64,000 bases of DNA from Planctomycetota bacterium (GTDB taxonomy: Bacteria; Planctomycetota; SZUA-567; H5-PLA8), in contig JABTUM010000002.1 of assembly GCA_015075375.1 (NCBI GenBank), positions 1,103,393 through 1,167,392 on the forward strand. The letters are read 5' to 3'. Shown in pieces: positions 53,598-62,470 of this stretch (the stretch's first letter is position 1; every line of letters starts with the position of its first letter). The notes beneath the pieces were generated by a model. The model saw only the letters and a list, made by a program, of their open reading frames with translations. It searched no databases and had not been told where the DNA came from. Both the position numbers and the translations under genes were made by a program.

Positions 53598-54887
53598 ATG
53601 TCTTTCGAAGCGTTCGGTCTTCACCCCAGCGTCATGCAGGGCGTGAAGGATCTCGGTTTTACTCAGCCGTCCCCCATTCAAACTCAAGCGCTGCCGCCCG
53701 GCCTGGCCGGCCAGGATCTGCTGGCGTGCGCGGCCACGGGCAGCGGCAAGACGGCGGCGTTCGTGCTTCCGATCCTCAACCGGCTGATCTCGATGCCGCG
53801 CGGCAAGACGCGCGCGCTGATCGTGACGCCGACGCGCGAACTGGCTCACCAGATCGACGAGCAGGTCAAGGCGCTGGGCCGGCATACGGGCGTGCGCTGC
53901 GCGACGATTTACGGCGGCGTGGGCTTCGAGCCGCAGCGGCAGGCGTTCCACCGCGGGATCGACGTGATCGTCGCGACGCCCGGGCGGCTCTTGGACCATC
54001 TGCGCCAGCCGTACGGGAAGCTGGATAACGTCGAACTGCTGGTGCTGGACGAAGCGGACCGCATGCTGGACATGGGCTTCCTGCCGGACATTCAGCGCAT
54101 CCTGGCTCGGCTGACGAAGCCGAAGCAGTCGTTCCTGTTCTCGGCGACGATGCCGCCGGACATGCAGCGGCTGGCGCGCGACCTGCTGCGCTCGCCGTTC
54201 ACGATCAACCTCGAACGCCAGGGCCGCCCGGCGGCGAAGATCGAACAGCGCTTGTACGAGATCCACCAGACGCAGAAGCCGGCGCTGCTGCTCTCGCTGG
54301 CCCAGGCCGGCAAAATCAAGAGCGCGCTGGTCTTCACGCGCACGAAGCGCCGCGCCGACCGCGTGGCGGAGTTCCTGCAGCGCAACGGCGTGGCTTCGGA
54401 GCGGATTCACGGCGACCGCAGCCAGGGTCAGCGGACGCAGGCGCTGGAGAGCTTCAAGCGCGGGAAATACAAAATCCTGGTCGCCACCGACGTGGCGGCG
54501 CGCGGGATCGACGTGCAGGACCTGAGCCACGTGATCAACTACGACTTCCCGGGCTCGACGGACGATTACATCCACCGTGTGGGCCGCACGGCGCGGGCCG
54601 AAGCCACCGGCGAGGCGTATACGTTCGTGACGCCGGAAGACCACGGCGAAGTGCGGGCGCTGGAACGGCGGCTGAACGTGCGCTTGCCGCGCGCGGAAGC
54701 GGCGGAGCTGGCTAACCTGCCGGTTGCGGTCGCGGCGCCGGCGCATGCGGAAGTACGTCCGTGGCAGGGCGGCGAGAAGCGCAGCGGTCCGTGGAACAAG
54801 CGCCCGGGCCGGCCGGCCTTCGGAAAGCCGCAGAAGCGCGGGAACGTGGGCTACGCGTTTTCGCGGCGTTCTTCGCAGGGGCGATAG
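53598..54887 (+). CDS. DEAD-box RNA helicase, RhlE-like
   Basis: 429 residues. All core motifs are present: ACAATGSGKTAAFVLP, VTPTRELAHQI, VATPGRLLDHL, VLDEADRMLDMGF, SATMPP, LVATDVAARGIDVQ and YIHRVGRTARAEATG. The arrangement and length suggest RhlE; the tail after residue 380 is basic (KRSGPWNKRPGRPAFGK), typical of RNA binding. AGGAG lies ten bases before the ATG at 53598; the frame opens further upstream at 53454 without homology. A strong terminator follows. The 280-base gap before it is a possible long 5' leader. Confidence 0.93.
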   Translation: MSFEAFGLHPSVMQGVKDLGFTQPSPIQTQALPPGLAGQDLLACAATGSGKTAAFVLPILNRLISMPRGKTRALIVTPTRELAHQIDEQVKALGRHTGVRCATIYGGVGFEPQRQAFHRGIDVIVATPGRLLDHLRQPYGKLDNVELLVLDEADRMLDMGFLPDIQRILARLTKPKQSFLFSATMPPDMQRLARDLLRSPFTINLERQGRPAAKIEQRLYEIHQTQKPALLLSLAQAGKIKSALVFTRTKRRADRVAEFLQRNGVASERIHGDRSQGQRTQALESFKRGKYKILVATDVAARGIDVQDLSHVINYDFPGSTDDYIHRVGRTARAEATGEAYTFVTPEDHGEVRALERRLNVRLPRAEAAELANLPVAVAAPAHAEVRPWQGGEKRSGPWNKRPGRPAFGKPQKRGNVGYAFSRRSSQGR

Positions 54888-54912
54888 GCGGGCGGAAGAG
54901 TCTAGTAATCCA

Positions 54913-54952
54913 AACGGCGGAAGCGCTGGGCGCGCTTCCGCCGTTCTTTTTT
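54913..54952 (+). terminator. Rho-independent terminator after the DEAD-box gene
   Basis: AACGGCGGAAGCG (54913-54925) pairs with CGCTTCCGCCGTT (54933-54945) around CTGGGCG, then CTTTTTT. It ends plus-strand transcription and lies 26 bases after the helicase stop. Confidence 0.92.
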
Positions 54953-54997
54953 CGCCGTCATCGATCACCGAATACCTACGACCGTTCACCGGCCGAA

Positions 54998-55738
54998 TTA
55001 CGCCAGATTCTCGTAGAAGTCGATCGGGCGCACCCAAATATTGCGGAAGCGGACGAGGTCGCCGTGGTCTTGCAGGCGCAGCGGGCCGGTGTTGGCGTGC
55101 GGCGCGTAGCCGGCGAGGCGCTTGTGCTGCGTGGGACCTTGCAGCGCCTTGTGGTAATGCAGGATCACGCCGTTGAGGATCACCGTCACGTACGCGGGGC
55201 TGATCAGACGCGAGCCGTCGAAGCGCGGCGCGACCCAGGCGATGTCGTAGGTCTGCCAGGCGCCGGGCGCGCGGCAGGCGTTCACCTGCGGCGGGTACTG
55301 GCCGTAGATGCCGCCGGTGGTGCCGTCGGGGTAGGTCTGGTTCTGGTAGCAGTCGAGGACCTGGATTTCGTAGCAGCCCATCAGGAAGACGCCGCTGTTG
55401 CCGCGCCCCTGCCCTTCGCCCTTAATCTCCGGTTCGCGGAATTCGAGGTGCAGTTGCATGTCGCCGTAGGCTTGCTTGGTCCAGATGTCGCCGGTCTTGG
55501 GAACGACTTCCATGTAACCGTTCTCGACCTTCCACTGCGCGGCGGCGCCGTCCTTGTTCTTCCAGCCGTCGAGGCTCTTGCCGTCAAAGAGGACGATCGC
55601 GTCGCTGGGCGGCTTGCCGGGCGCGTCCTGGCTGAAAGGCGTGCCGGGATCGACCACCGGGGGCTGCGGGCGGCGCACGTCGTGGACGGTCCACTTGCCG
55701 CCGGGCAAGAGAGGGGTGTCTTCGTAACCGAGGGCCAT
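54998..55738 (-). CDS. DUF1080 (3-keto-disaccharide hydrolase-like) protein
   Basis: 246 residues, concanavalin-like beta fold. Family markers: IVLFDGKSLDGWK near residues 48-60, ENGYMEVVPKTGDI, LHLEFREP, GRGNSGVFLMG, YEIQVLDCYQN, and LRLQDHGDLVRFRNIWVRPI at the end. Family members have been linked to 3-keto-glucoside hydrolysis, but many are untested. No signal peptide here, so it acts in the cytoplasm or was missed. A terminator lies only 22 bases before its ATG (55761-55790). Gfo/Idh/MocA and isomerase genes are next to it. Confidence 0.88.
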   Translation of the reverse strand: MALGYEDTPLLPGGKWTVHDVRRPQPPVVDPGTPFSQDAPGKPPSDAIVLFDGKSLDGWKNKDGAAAQWKVENGYMEVVPKTGDIWTKQAYGDMQLHLEFREPEIKGEGQGRGNSGVFLMGCYEIQVLDCYQNQTYPDGTTGGIYGQYPPQVNACRAPGAWQTYDIAWVAPRFDGSRLISPAYVTVILNGVILHYHKALQGPTQHKRLAGYAPHANTGPLRLQDHGDLVRFRNIWVRPIDFYENLA

Positions 55739-55760
55739 CGCGTGAACTCCCTATCGCTCC

Positions 55761-55790
55761 AAAAAAGCAGGGGCGGTACCGCCGCCCCTG
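55761..55790 (-). terminator. Terminator-like hairpin just before the DUF1080 start
   Basis: CAGGGGCGG (55768-55776) pairs with CCGCCCCTG (55782-55790). On the minus strand it is followed by CTTTTTT (55767-55761). It ends transcripts from the oxidoreductase at 56001-57011. Because it lies only 22 bases from the DUF1080 ATG, it may also act as an attenuator. Confidence 0.8.
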
Positions 55791-56000
55791 GGTGCTTCGC
55801 GTGTGTATGCGGCATGCGCAGTTTCGCGCGAGCGCCGCGGCGTGCAAGTACGAAGCGGGCTGTTGGGTTCGCCGCAAACGGCAAACATCAAACGGCAAGA
55901 ACCAAACAAACGACCAAGGGCAACCTTCAAACCGCTACGCACGGCCCTTCACGGCACAACCACGGCTGCGGGCGAGACGCCCGCGATACGCAGGCTCGGT

Positions 56001-57011
56001 TTACAGTTCGCTGAGCTTCACTTCGCGGCCGCCTTCCTGGGCGCTCTTGAGCGCCGCGAAGACCATGCCCACCGACTTGAGGTTGTCCTCGGCGTTGCAC
56101 TCGGGCTGCTGCTTGGCCTTCAGCGCCGCCAAGAAGTCGGCGAGGAGCACCTTGGGGCCGCCGGTGCCCTTTTCGTCGAGCGCGATCTCGTCGCGGATCT
56201 GCGGGTTCTGCTTGTGCTTGAGCGTGTGGAAGAGTTTGGAGCCTTCCCACGTGAGGGTGCCCTTCGGCCCGTCGTAGCGCCATTCGCCGTTGTGGCCGGC
56301 GGGGACATGGCCCATCGTACAACCGATGCCGCGGTGCGTGGCGATCACGCCGTTGGCCATCTTGAAGATGATGATCTGGCAGGCATCGCCCTGGTGCCAG
56401 CCCCACGGAAGATTCCAGGTGAAGGCGCGGGCGCTGACGCAATCGGTGCCCAGCGTGTAGCGCATCATGTCGAAGTGGTGGATGCCCATGTCGGTGAGGA
56501 ACATGTAGGGCTCTTTGACGTAATGGCTGCCCGGGGCATCGGCCCAATCCACGTAGAGGCTTACGTCGAGCTGCCCGACGGGACCGACGCGGCCCTCGCC
56601 GAGCAGGCGCTTGGTCGTGCGCGGGAGTCCGGCCCAGCGGTAATTCTGGGTGATCATATGCTTCACGCCGGCGCGCTTGCCGGCTTCGACCACCTCGCGG
56701 GCGATCTCGTACTTGTCGCTGAGCGGCTTCTCGCCCAGGACGTGCAGCCCGTTCTCGAAGGCCGTATGCGCGACCTTGTGGTGGACGGCCGGCGGCGTCA
56801 CGTCGACGACGAAATCGGCCTTCACCTTCTTGACGGCCGTGTTGAGGTCGTCGAAGAGGATGCTTTCGGAGACGCCGAAATCTTTAACGGCGCGCGCTTT
56901 GTTCTCGGCCATCGGTTCGACGCAGGCGACGACCTCGCACTCGGGGTTCTCTTTCAGGTCCTTCAGCCAGCCCCGCCCGCGCCCGCCCAGCCCGACCAGA
57001 ATCGCTTTCAT
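56001..57011 (-). CDS. Gfo/Idh/MocA-family oxidoreductase
   Basis: 336 residues. NAD(P)-binding N-terminal Rossmann domain (ILVGLGGRGRGWLKDL, then VVDVTPPAVHH) with the catalytic-type motif LGEKPLSDKYEIA where EKP holds the lysine. MITQNYRW and MFLTDMGIHHFDMM, with the conserved GIHxxD, form the second half. Acts on sugars or inositols; in lineages like this it often oxidises a sugar to a 3-keto form or reduces it. It stands between the sugar isomerase and the DUF1080 gene, which fits keto-sugar handling. Confidence 0.92.
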   Translation of the reverse strand: MKAILVGLGGRGRGWLKDLKENPECEVVACVEPMAENKARAVKDFGVSESILFDDLNTAVKKVKADFVVDVTPPAVHHKVAHTAFENGLHVLGEKPLSDKYEIAREVVEAGKRAGVKHMITQNYRWAGLPRTTKRLLGEGRVGPVGQLDVSLYVDWADAPGSHYVKEPYMFLTDMGIHHFDMMRYTLGTDCVSARAFTWNLPWGWHQGDACQIIIFKMANGVIATHRGIGCTMGHVPAGHNGEWRYDGPKGTLTWEGSKLFHTLKHKQNPQIRDEIALDEKGTGGPKVLLADFLAALKAKQQPECNAEDNLKSVGMVFAALKSAQEGGREVKLSEL

Positions 57012-57215
57012 GGTTTGTCCCTTTACGTTGATTTCACCGCATTGGCGCGGAGAATGCCGAGAACATCAAAGCCCAATCTGGGTGCACGGTACGGGCTGCG
57101 ATGCGTACTTCCGAGAGCGCACCCGGGTTTCCTCCATCGATGCGCTTCCGTGCCGTTTCCCCGATTCCGCCTTGGCCGTTCTTCGCGGCCTCCGCGCCTC
57201 CGCGGTGAAACGGCC

Positions 57216-58040
57216 TTAGAAGCTGTCCACTTCACGGTACGCGTCGATCAGGCGGCGCTCGCCTTCCTTGCCCGGCAGGCTGATCCCGTGCTCCATGCCC
57301 ACGATCCCGGTCCAGCCCTTGGAATGGATGTGCTTGAAGACGTTCTTGTAATTGATCTCGCCGGTGGTCGGCTCCTTGCGGCCCGGATTGTCGCCGACCT
57401 GAAAGTAACCGATCTCGCTGTAGCTGGCGTCGATGTTCGGGATCAGGTTGCCTTCGGTGATCTGCTGGTGGTACAGGTCGTCGAGGATCTTGCAGCTCGG
57501 GTGGTTGACGGCTTTGCAGATCATGTAGGACTGCGGCATTTCGGCGAGGAAGACCCGCGGGTGGTTGGCGAGGCGGTTGAGCGGTTCGAGGACCATGACG
57601 AGGCCCGACTTCTCGCAGATCTCGCAGCAGCGCTTGAGCAGATCGATGCAGTTGGCGGTCTGGTAATCCCAGGCGAGCTTGAGGTCGAAGAGGCCCGGTA
57701 CGACGGTGCACCACTTCGCGTTGACGCGCTTGGCGACTTCGACGGAGTCCTGCATGTCCTTCAGGACCGCGGCGCGCGCGGCTTCGTCGGTGCCGGCGAA
57801 CGTGACGTTCTCGAAGGTGGCGGTGGCGACGAAGACGCCCATCTCGATCTTAAGCTTGCTCATGGTGGCCGCGATGGCTTCCTGCGTGGCCAGGTCGCGC
57901 TTCTTCATGCCGTTGTCTTCCCAGGCCGTGAAGCCTTCGTCGGCGGCGAAGCGGAGCTGTTCGAGCGGATCGTCGCCCGCGTGCTGCTTGAACATCCCGA
58001 AGTGGGGCGCGTACTTGAGCTTGAACGGAGCCTTCGGCAT
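57216..58040 (-). CDS. Hydroxypyruvate-isomerase-like TIM-barrel sugar isomerase
   Basis: 274 residues from the ATG at 58040, with GGAG just upstream; the longer frame to 58217 would cross the regulatory repeats and is rejected. AP-endonuclease-2-type TIM barrel: KYAPHFGMF, AADEGFTAWEDNG, VMVLEPLN (conserved Glu), ILDDLYHQQ (Asp/His), IGYFQVGDNPGRKEP and GIVGMEHGIS (last Glu). Resembles Hyi; the substrate may be another keto-sugar. Divergent from an AraC regulator; three direct repeats lie in the gap. Confidence 0.87.
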   Translation of the reverse strand: MPKAPFKLKYAPHFGMFKQHAGDDPLEQLRFAADEGFTAWEDNGMKKRDLATQEAIAATMSKLKIEMGVFVATATFENVTFAGTDEAARAAVLKDMQDSVEVAKRVNAKWCTVVPGLFDLKLAWDYQTANCIDLLKRCCEICEKSGLVMVLEPLNRLANHPRVFLAEMPQSYMICKAVNHPSCKILDDLYHQQITEGNLIPNIDASYSEIGYFQVGDNPGRKEPTTGEINYKNVFKHIHSKGWTGIVGMEHGISLPGKEGERRLIDAYREVDSF

Positions 58041-58140
58041 CGTGATCTCCCTGGACGGATGGCGCGCACTCCATACCGGCTGGCCGTCCAGCGGCAGGCG
58101 TACGCTCGTCGAATGTTGGTTACGCCGCTCACCCAAACTA

Positions 58141-58224
58141 CAGTTTGTGACTGCACGTGTAGGATACCCCCTGGAACTCCTGCTTTCCGGCTGCAATCTG
58201 TGATGCCTGGTGTACAATCTGTGA
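58141..58224. promoter_or_regulatory. Direct-repeat operator between isomerase and AraC regulator
   Basis: CAATCTGTGA occurs exactly at 58194-58203 and at 58215-58224; a third copy CAGTTTGTGA at 58141-58150 differs at two positions. The first two start 21 bases apart, two turns of the helix, as expected for AraC-family binding to tandem half-sites. The last copy ends one base before the regulator ATG (58226), so there is no ribosome binding site there; leaderless translation or autorepression is plausible. Confidence 0.65.
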
Positions 58225-58225
58225 C

Positions 58226-59068
58226 ATGGCCGCCCGCAAACCGCCCTCCCCCGCCCTCGAGACGCTCTGGCGCGTCCGCGCGTTCCAGTTTGGTCAAGTG
58301 GTCGAACCGAGCAGCGGGTGGAGCTTCGAGAACCGCGAGCGCGGCCTCTCCGGCGTGGTGATCTTTCAGTACGCGGTCCGCGGCAAGATGTGGTACCGCG
58401 ATGCGCGCGGCGAGCGCGACGTGCCGCCGGGCTGGGCGGCGCTTTTTGCGCTGGGCGAGTCGAGCGCGTACGGAATCAAGCCGGAGTATGCGGAGCCGTT
58501 CGTCACGAACCACCTTTCCTTGATGGGCGCGGGGTTGCTGGAGCATGTGAACCTGCTCCGAGCGCGCTTCGGCTCGGTCTTTCATCTGGGCGAAGATCAC
58601 CCGCTGGTGGAGATGATGCGTTCGCTGGCCGACCAGTCGCGCCCGCGGACTGCGGCCGACGCGGCGCTGCACGCCAGCGCGCTGTACGCCTATCTGCTGC
58701 GGCTCTATACGCACCTCGACGAACAATGGGCGCGCGAGAAACCTCCGGTGGAGCGCGCGGTGGAAGAACTGCTGCGGCACCCGCTGCATCCGTGGTCGCT
58801 GAAAGAGGTGGCCGTGCGGCACGGCTGCAGCCGGGAACATTTGACGCGGGTATTCGCGCAGCGCGCAGGGGCTCCGCCGGCGGAATACCTGACCCGGGCG
58901 AAGCTACGCAAAGCGTTGGAGCTGCTGCGCGAAACGACGCTGCCGGTGGCGGCGGTGGCCGAGCAGAGCGGGTTTACCAACAAGCACACGCTGGCGCGCT
59001 GGGTACGGGGCGAGACCGGCCGCGCGCCTGGGGATTATCGCCGAAAGGGCGCGCTGGCCTCGGCTTAG
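58226..59068 (+). CDS. AraC-family transcriptional regulator
   Basis: 280 residues. The N-terminal ligand domain is a cupin-like fold (VIFQYAVRGKMWYRD, VPPGWAALFALGE). The C-terminal 100 residues hold two helix-turn-helices: HPWSLKEVAVRHGCSREHL and LPVAAVAEQSGFTNKHTLARW, with KALELLRET between. Divergent from the isomerase at 57216, so it probably controls the sugar module, and it may bind the direct repeats at 58141-58224. Its ATG has no ribosome binding site. Confidence 0.9.
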   Translation: MAARKPPSPALETLWRVRAFQFGQVVEPSSGWSFENRERGLSGVVIFQYAVRGKMWYRDARGERDVPPGWAALFALGESSAYGIKPEYAEPFVTNHLSLMGAGLLEHVNLLRARFGSVFHLGEDHPLVEMMRSLADQSRPRTAADAALHASALYAYLLRLYTHLDEQWAREKPPVERAVEELLRHPLHPWSLKEVAVRHGCSREHLTRVFAQRAGAPPAEYLTRAKLRKALELLRETTLPVAAVAEQSGFTNKHTLARWVRGETGRAPGDYRRKGALASA

Positions 59069-59205
59069 CCGCCATGGCAGGCTATCGCGAAGGCCCCAAA
59101 AGCAGGTCAACTCCTTACGCCAAAAGGCATTACAAGAACACCCGGGGCCTATTGGCGTTCTGGGGGGCTCCCGCGCAGGACGCGCTCAATTTTAAGGAAA
59201 TCCTA

Positions 59206-59234
59206 TTGTCTAGGACATTTAGCCACTTTATCTT
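59206..59234 (+). promoter_or_regulatory. Sigma-70-type promoter of the cold-shock gene
   Basis: TTGTCT (59206-59211), 17 bases, TATCTT (59229-59234); the -10 is identical to that of the toxin-antitoxin promoter. Transcription would start near 59241, giving a leader of about 75 bases before the ATG at 59316, fitting a cold-shock gene whose leader can control translation. Confidence 0.65.
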
Positions 59235-59315
59235 ACCGAATGATGCTTCAGGCCTAGTATCTATCCGTGGCGATGGATAGCCGGGAAGCGAAGGGTTTTG
59301 GTTGGAGGCCAGTCA

Positions 59316-59525
59316 ATGGCTCGCGGTAAGGTCAAGTGGTTCAACGATCAGAAGGGGTTCGGATTCATCACGCCCGATGGCGGCGGGAAGGATCTCTTCG
59401 TCCATTTCAGCGAGATTCAGAGCGAAGGCTTTAAGAGTCTCCAGGAGGGCCAGGCGGTCGAGTTCGAAACCGCTCAGTCCGATAAGGGTCCGAAGGCGGC
59501 CCGGGTGCGCGTCGTCGCCGGCTAA
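59316..59525 (+). CDS. Cold-shock protein
   Basis: 69 residues, one OB fold. RNP1 is KGFGFI and RNP2 is DLFVHF; MARGKVKWFND is the family start. Binds single-stranded RNA/DNA in the cytoplasm as an RNA chaperone. The ATG at 59316 follows GGAGG, so the frame from 59298 is trimmed. Flanked by a good promoter and a terminator, so it is a single-gene unit inside the sugar region. Confidence 0.95.
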   Translation: MARGKVKWFNDQKGFGFITPDGGGKDLFVHFSEIQSEGFKSLQEGQAVEFETAQSDKGPKAARVRVVAG

Positions 59526-59556
59526 CGCATCGGTATTCCACTGGCAATATGCCGAA

Positions 59557-59585
59557 AGCCGGCGGGTCACCCCCGCCGGCTTTTT
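59557..59585 (+). terminator. Rho-independent terminator after the cold-shock gene
   Basis: AGCCGGCGGG (59557-59566) pairs with CCCGCCGGCT (59572-59581) with a short loop, followed by TTTT (59582-59585). Confidence 0.93.
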
Positions 59586-59601
59586 CATTTTCAGGCTGGG
59601 T

Positions 59602-60249
59602 TTAGCGCCGCTTGAGCAGGACCCATAGAATCAGAATTGCGGCGGCGGCGACCAGGAGCTTCATCCAGACGGGCTTGGGGGCTTCGGGCACCCATTCCTC
59701 GGCGTAGCGCTGCGGGTCGAGGGCGCGGTCGCGTTCGTCCTCGAGTTCGTTGATGACCCCGGCGACGGGATTGCGCGGCGGGCGCTTGAGGATATCGGCA
59801 TAGAGCGCCGCGGCTTCGCGCCAAGCGCCCATGCCCCAGACTCCGTCGCTGCCGATGGCCAGGACTTCAGGCGGGAAGTGATCGCGTGCGACGAGGAGGC
59901 AGGCCAGGACCACGCGGTCGTAGGGTTGCGCCTCGGTGTCGCAAAAGTTCACGCCCGCCGAGCCGGGAAACCGAAAGGCTTCGTGGGCCAGATCGTCCCG
60001 GCCGTTGAACTCGACGAAGGTGATGGCCAGTACGGGATCGCCGGATCCGGACGGTCCGGCAAGGCCTCGGCGGTGCGCTTCGACCACGCGGCCCATTTCG
60101 GCGACGCATGTTTGCAGTTCGGCCACGCCGGGCTGCTTCATCCAGCGCCAAGCATGCGTGTAGGCGGCATGCGCCGAGTTGGCCGCCAGGAGCACCGCAA
60201 GACCCACGCTCGCCGTCCAGACCGCTTGAGGGCGCCGGCTGGCACGCAT
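59602..60249 (-). CDS. Exported hypothetical protein with C-terminal membrane anchor
   Basis: 215 residues from the ATG at 60249, chosen because a signal peptide follows directly (AVWTASVGLAVLLAANSAHA). The body is unrecognised (QTCVAEMGRVVEAH, ITFVEFNGRDDLAHEAF). The C-terminus has a last helix (WMKLLVAAAAILILWVLL) ending in KRR, as in proteins held by a C-terminal anchor. Probably on the periplasmic face of the inner membrane. It is divergent from the SDR gene and convergent with the cold-shock gene. Confidence 0.65.
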   Translation of the reverse strand: MRASRRPQAVWTASVGLAVLLAANSAHAAYTHAWRWMKQPGVAELQTCVAEMGRVVEAHRRGLAGPSGSGDPVLAITFVEFNGRDDLAHEAFRFPGSAGVNFCDTEAQPYDRVVLACLLVARDHFPPEVLAIGSDGVWGMGAWREAAALYADILKRPPRNPVAGVINELEDERDRALDPQRYAEEWVPEAPKPVWMKLLVAAAAILILWVLLKRR

Positions 60250-60417
60250 ACGGTACGCTCCGTCTGCCGCTTGAATCGACCTGCAAAAACGCAGGCTAAC
60301 CCGGGGCGAAGCGCCCGGCAATGGGGAGGTTCGGCGCGAAACGCTTCCGCTTTGCTTGTCCCGGGCGCGGGTTTAGCCGAGAATGCGGCGGCTACGCATC
60401 ACGAAAGGAATCGAAGC

Positions 60418-61170
60418 ATGTCCAACTTGAGCGGTAAGAAGGCGGTCGTCGTGGCGGGTTCGCGCGGAATCGGAGCGGCGAGCGTCGAGGCGCTCGCGGC
60501 GGCCGGCGCGGAGGTGCTCTTTACGTACCTGACCAGCCAGCAGCCCGCGGAGGAATTGGCCGCGCGCGTGACGAAGGCCGGCGGGAAAGCGGCGTGCGTG
60601 AAACTCGACGCCACCGACGAAGCGCAGTCGCGCGCGTTCGCGGGGCAGGTGAAGGAACGCCTCGGGCGCGTGGACGTGCTCTTTAACAACGCCGGCGACA
60701 TGGTGGCGCGCAAGCCGCTGCCCGAAGTCGACGCCGCGTACGTGCGCCAAGTCTTCGACCTGAACGTGCTCTCGACGATCATCGTGACGAAGGATCTGCT
60801 CCCCTTGATCCCCGCGGGCGGCGTGATCCTCAACATGACCTCGGCGGCGGCGCGCAACGGCGGCGGATTGGGTTCGGGGATCTACGCCGCAAGCAAAGGC
60901 GCGATCCTGACGCTGACGCGGGGCTGGGCGACCGAACTGGCGCCGCGCGGCATCCGCGTGCTGGCCGTCGCGCCGGGCGTGATCGATACCGATTTCCACA
61001 AGCGGCACTCCAAGCCCGAATTGCTGGCCACGGTGACGAAGACCGTTCCGGCGGGGAAGTACGGGACGCCGGAGGACGTCGCGCGCGCGGTGGTGTATCT
61101 GGCCGGCGAAGGCGGGGGTTTTATGACCGGCGTGACGATCGACATCAACGGCGGCGTGTATATGGCATAG
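60418..61170 (+). CDS. Short-chain dehydrogenase/reductase (SDR)
   Basis: 250 residues, classical SDR. AVVVAGSRGIGAASVEAL is the cofactor loop; FNNAGDM the NNAG motif; the catalytic Ser, Tyr and Lys are in NMTSAAA and IYAASKGAIL; VAPGVIDTDF follows. RBS GAAAGG before the ATG at 60418. NADP preference is not clear. It probably reduces or oxidises a sugar or alcohol; the Gfo/Idh/MocA gene downstream is convergent. Confidence 0.93.
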   Translation: MSNLSGKKAVVVAGSRGIGAASVEALAAAGAEVLFTYLTSQQPAEELAARVTKAGGKAACVKLDATDEAQSRAFAGQVKERLGRVDVLFNNAGDMVARKPLPEVDAAYVRQVFDLNVLSTIIVTKDLLPLIPAGGVILNMTSAAARNGGGLGSGIYAASKGAILTLTRGWATELAPRGIRVLAVAPGVIDTDFHKRHSKPELLATVTKTVPAGKYGTPEDVARAVVYLAGEGGGFMTGVTIDINGGVYMA

Positions 61171-61296
61171 GGTTGGGTTCACCGCGGCAGCGCGGAGAAC
61201 GGCAACGCTGCGGGGAACGGCTCAGCGCAGGTTCGGCATAAGCCGTGCGTCCGGCGCAGGGGGCCACTCGGCGCGCCGCGCGACTGCGGCGGCGCG

Positions 61297-62343
61297 TTAC
61301 ACCGCCAGCGCAGCGGCCGGAACGTCGATCACTTTGCGCTGCTTGATCGAATCCAAGATCGCCTGGGCGACCACGAGGTTGCGGTAGCCGTCGACGAGAC
61401 TGGGGTGCGCGGGTTTCTTCGCGAGGATGCAGTCGGCGAAGTGCTGAAGCTGGTTGCCGTAGCCGCTGCGGTTCCAGGCGGTCAGGATGTGGTGCGGTTC
61501 CCAGGTCTGCTGCGTGTGGCCCCAGACGGATTTCTCGGTGGGCGTGGTTTTCTCGCCGGTGCGGAGGGTGACGCGGCCCAGGTCGTCGACGCGGACGGTG
61601 GCGCGGCCGTCGCCGACGAGTTCGAGGCCCGTATACCAGCCGTTGTAGCTGTCCTGCAGATTCAGGAATCCGACGCGCCCTTCGGCGCCTTCAAGCGTGA
61701 TCGAGTAGACCTTGGTGTTGCCCTGGCCGTGGCTGCGGAACGCGGCGACGCGGGTGACTTCGCCGAGGAAATGGCGCATCAGGTCGATCGGATGCCCGCC
61801 CTGGACGAGCATGTAGGTCCAGTCCTCGTCGGAATCGCCCCAGCCGGAATCGGGTTTGGCCGCGCCGGTGGGCCAGGTGGTGTACTTCGATTCGATCGAG
61901 AGGAGCTTCCCGAAACTCTCGGACTGCGCGAACTCGGCGGCGATCTTGACCGGCGCGGCGTGGCGCATCATGTGCCCGACCTGCCCGACGAGTCCTTTGC
62001 GTACGGAAAGTTCGGCGAGTTTCTTCGCGCCTTCGAGCGTCGGCGACGTGGGCTTCTCGACGAAGAGATGGCAGCCGTGTTCGAGAACTTTCAATCCGAT
62101 CTGTTCGTGAATGATGGGCGGGCCGACGACCATGCAGGCGTCGGGCTTGGCTTCCTTGAGCATCGTATCGACGTCGGTGTAGGCCGCGCGCGCGCCGAAG
62201 TTCCGCGCGTTGCGTTCGGCCAGTTCGCGCTGCAGGTCGCAGATGCCGACCAGGTCGAAGACCTTGAGGTACGGGATCGCCGGCATCAATTGTCCGGTGC
62301 ATTGGTTGCCGGCGCCTACGACGGCCAATCGGATCGTGGACAT
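61297..62343 (-). CDS. Gfo/Idh/MocA-family oxidoreductase (second copy)
   Basis: 348 residues from the ATG at 62343, preceded by GGAG. Rossmann start RLAVVGAGNQCTGQLMPAI, catalytic-type FVEKPTSPTLEGAK with EKP, then QVGHMMRHAAP and MLVQGGHPIDLMRHFLG, the GxHxxD element. About the same architecture as the gene at 56001 but only distantly similar. Divergent from a second AraC regulator, repeating the arrangement isomerase/AraC at 58 kb. Confidence 0.92.
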   Translation of the reverse strand: MSTIRLAVVGAGNQCTGQLMPAIPYLKVFDLVGICDLQRELAERNARNFGARAAYTDVDTMLKEAKPDACMVVGPPIIHEQIGLKVLEHGCHLFVEKPTSPTLEGAKKLAELSVRKGLVGQVGHMMRHAAPVKIAAEFAQSESFGKLLSIESKYTTWPTGAAKPDSGWGDSDEDWTYMLVQGGHPIDLMRHFLGEVTRVAAFRSHGQGNTKVYSITLEGAEGRVGFLNLQDSYNGWYTGLELVGDGRATVRVDDLGRVTLRTGEKTTPTEKSVWGHTQQTWEPHHILTAWNRSGYGNQLQHFADCILAKKPAHPSLVDGYRNLVVAQAILDSIKQRKVIDVPAAALAV

Positions 62344-62470
62344 GCGCGATTCTCCGTGAGCCGGGTGTTCGCCACCCGATGCCCCCATTCTCCCACCTTC
62401 GCGCTCCGCTTGGCCATGGACGGAGGCGACGGTTTTGTGTACTTTTGCGGCTTAGGCCGAGAGATGCGCG

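Noticed and set aside
55803..58361. An 852-codon plus-strand frame
   Set aside because: Antisense to the Gfo/Idh/MocA and isomerase genes, which are unmistakable.
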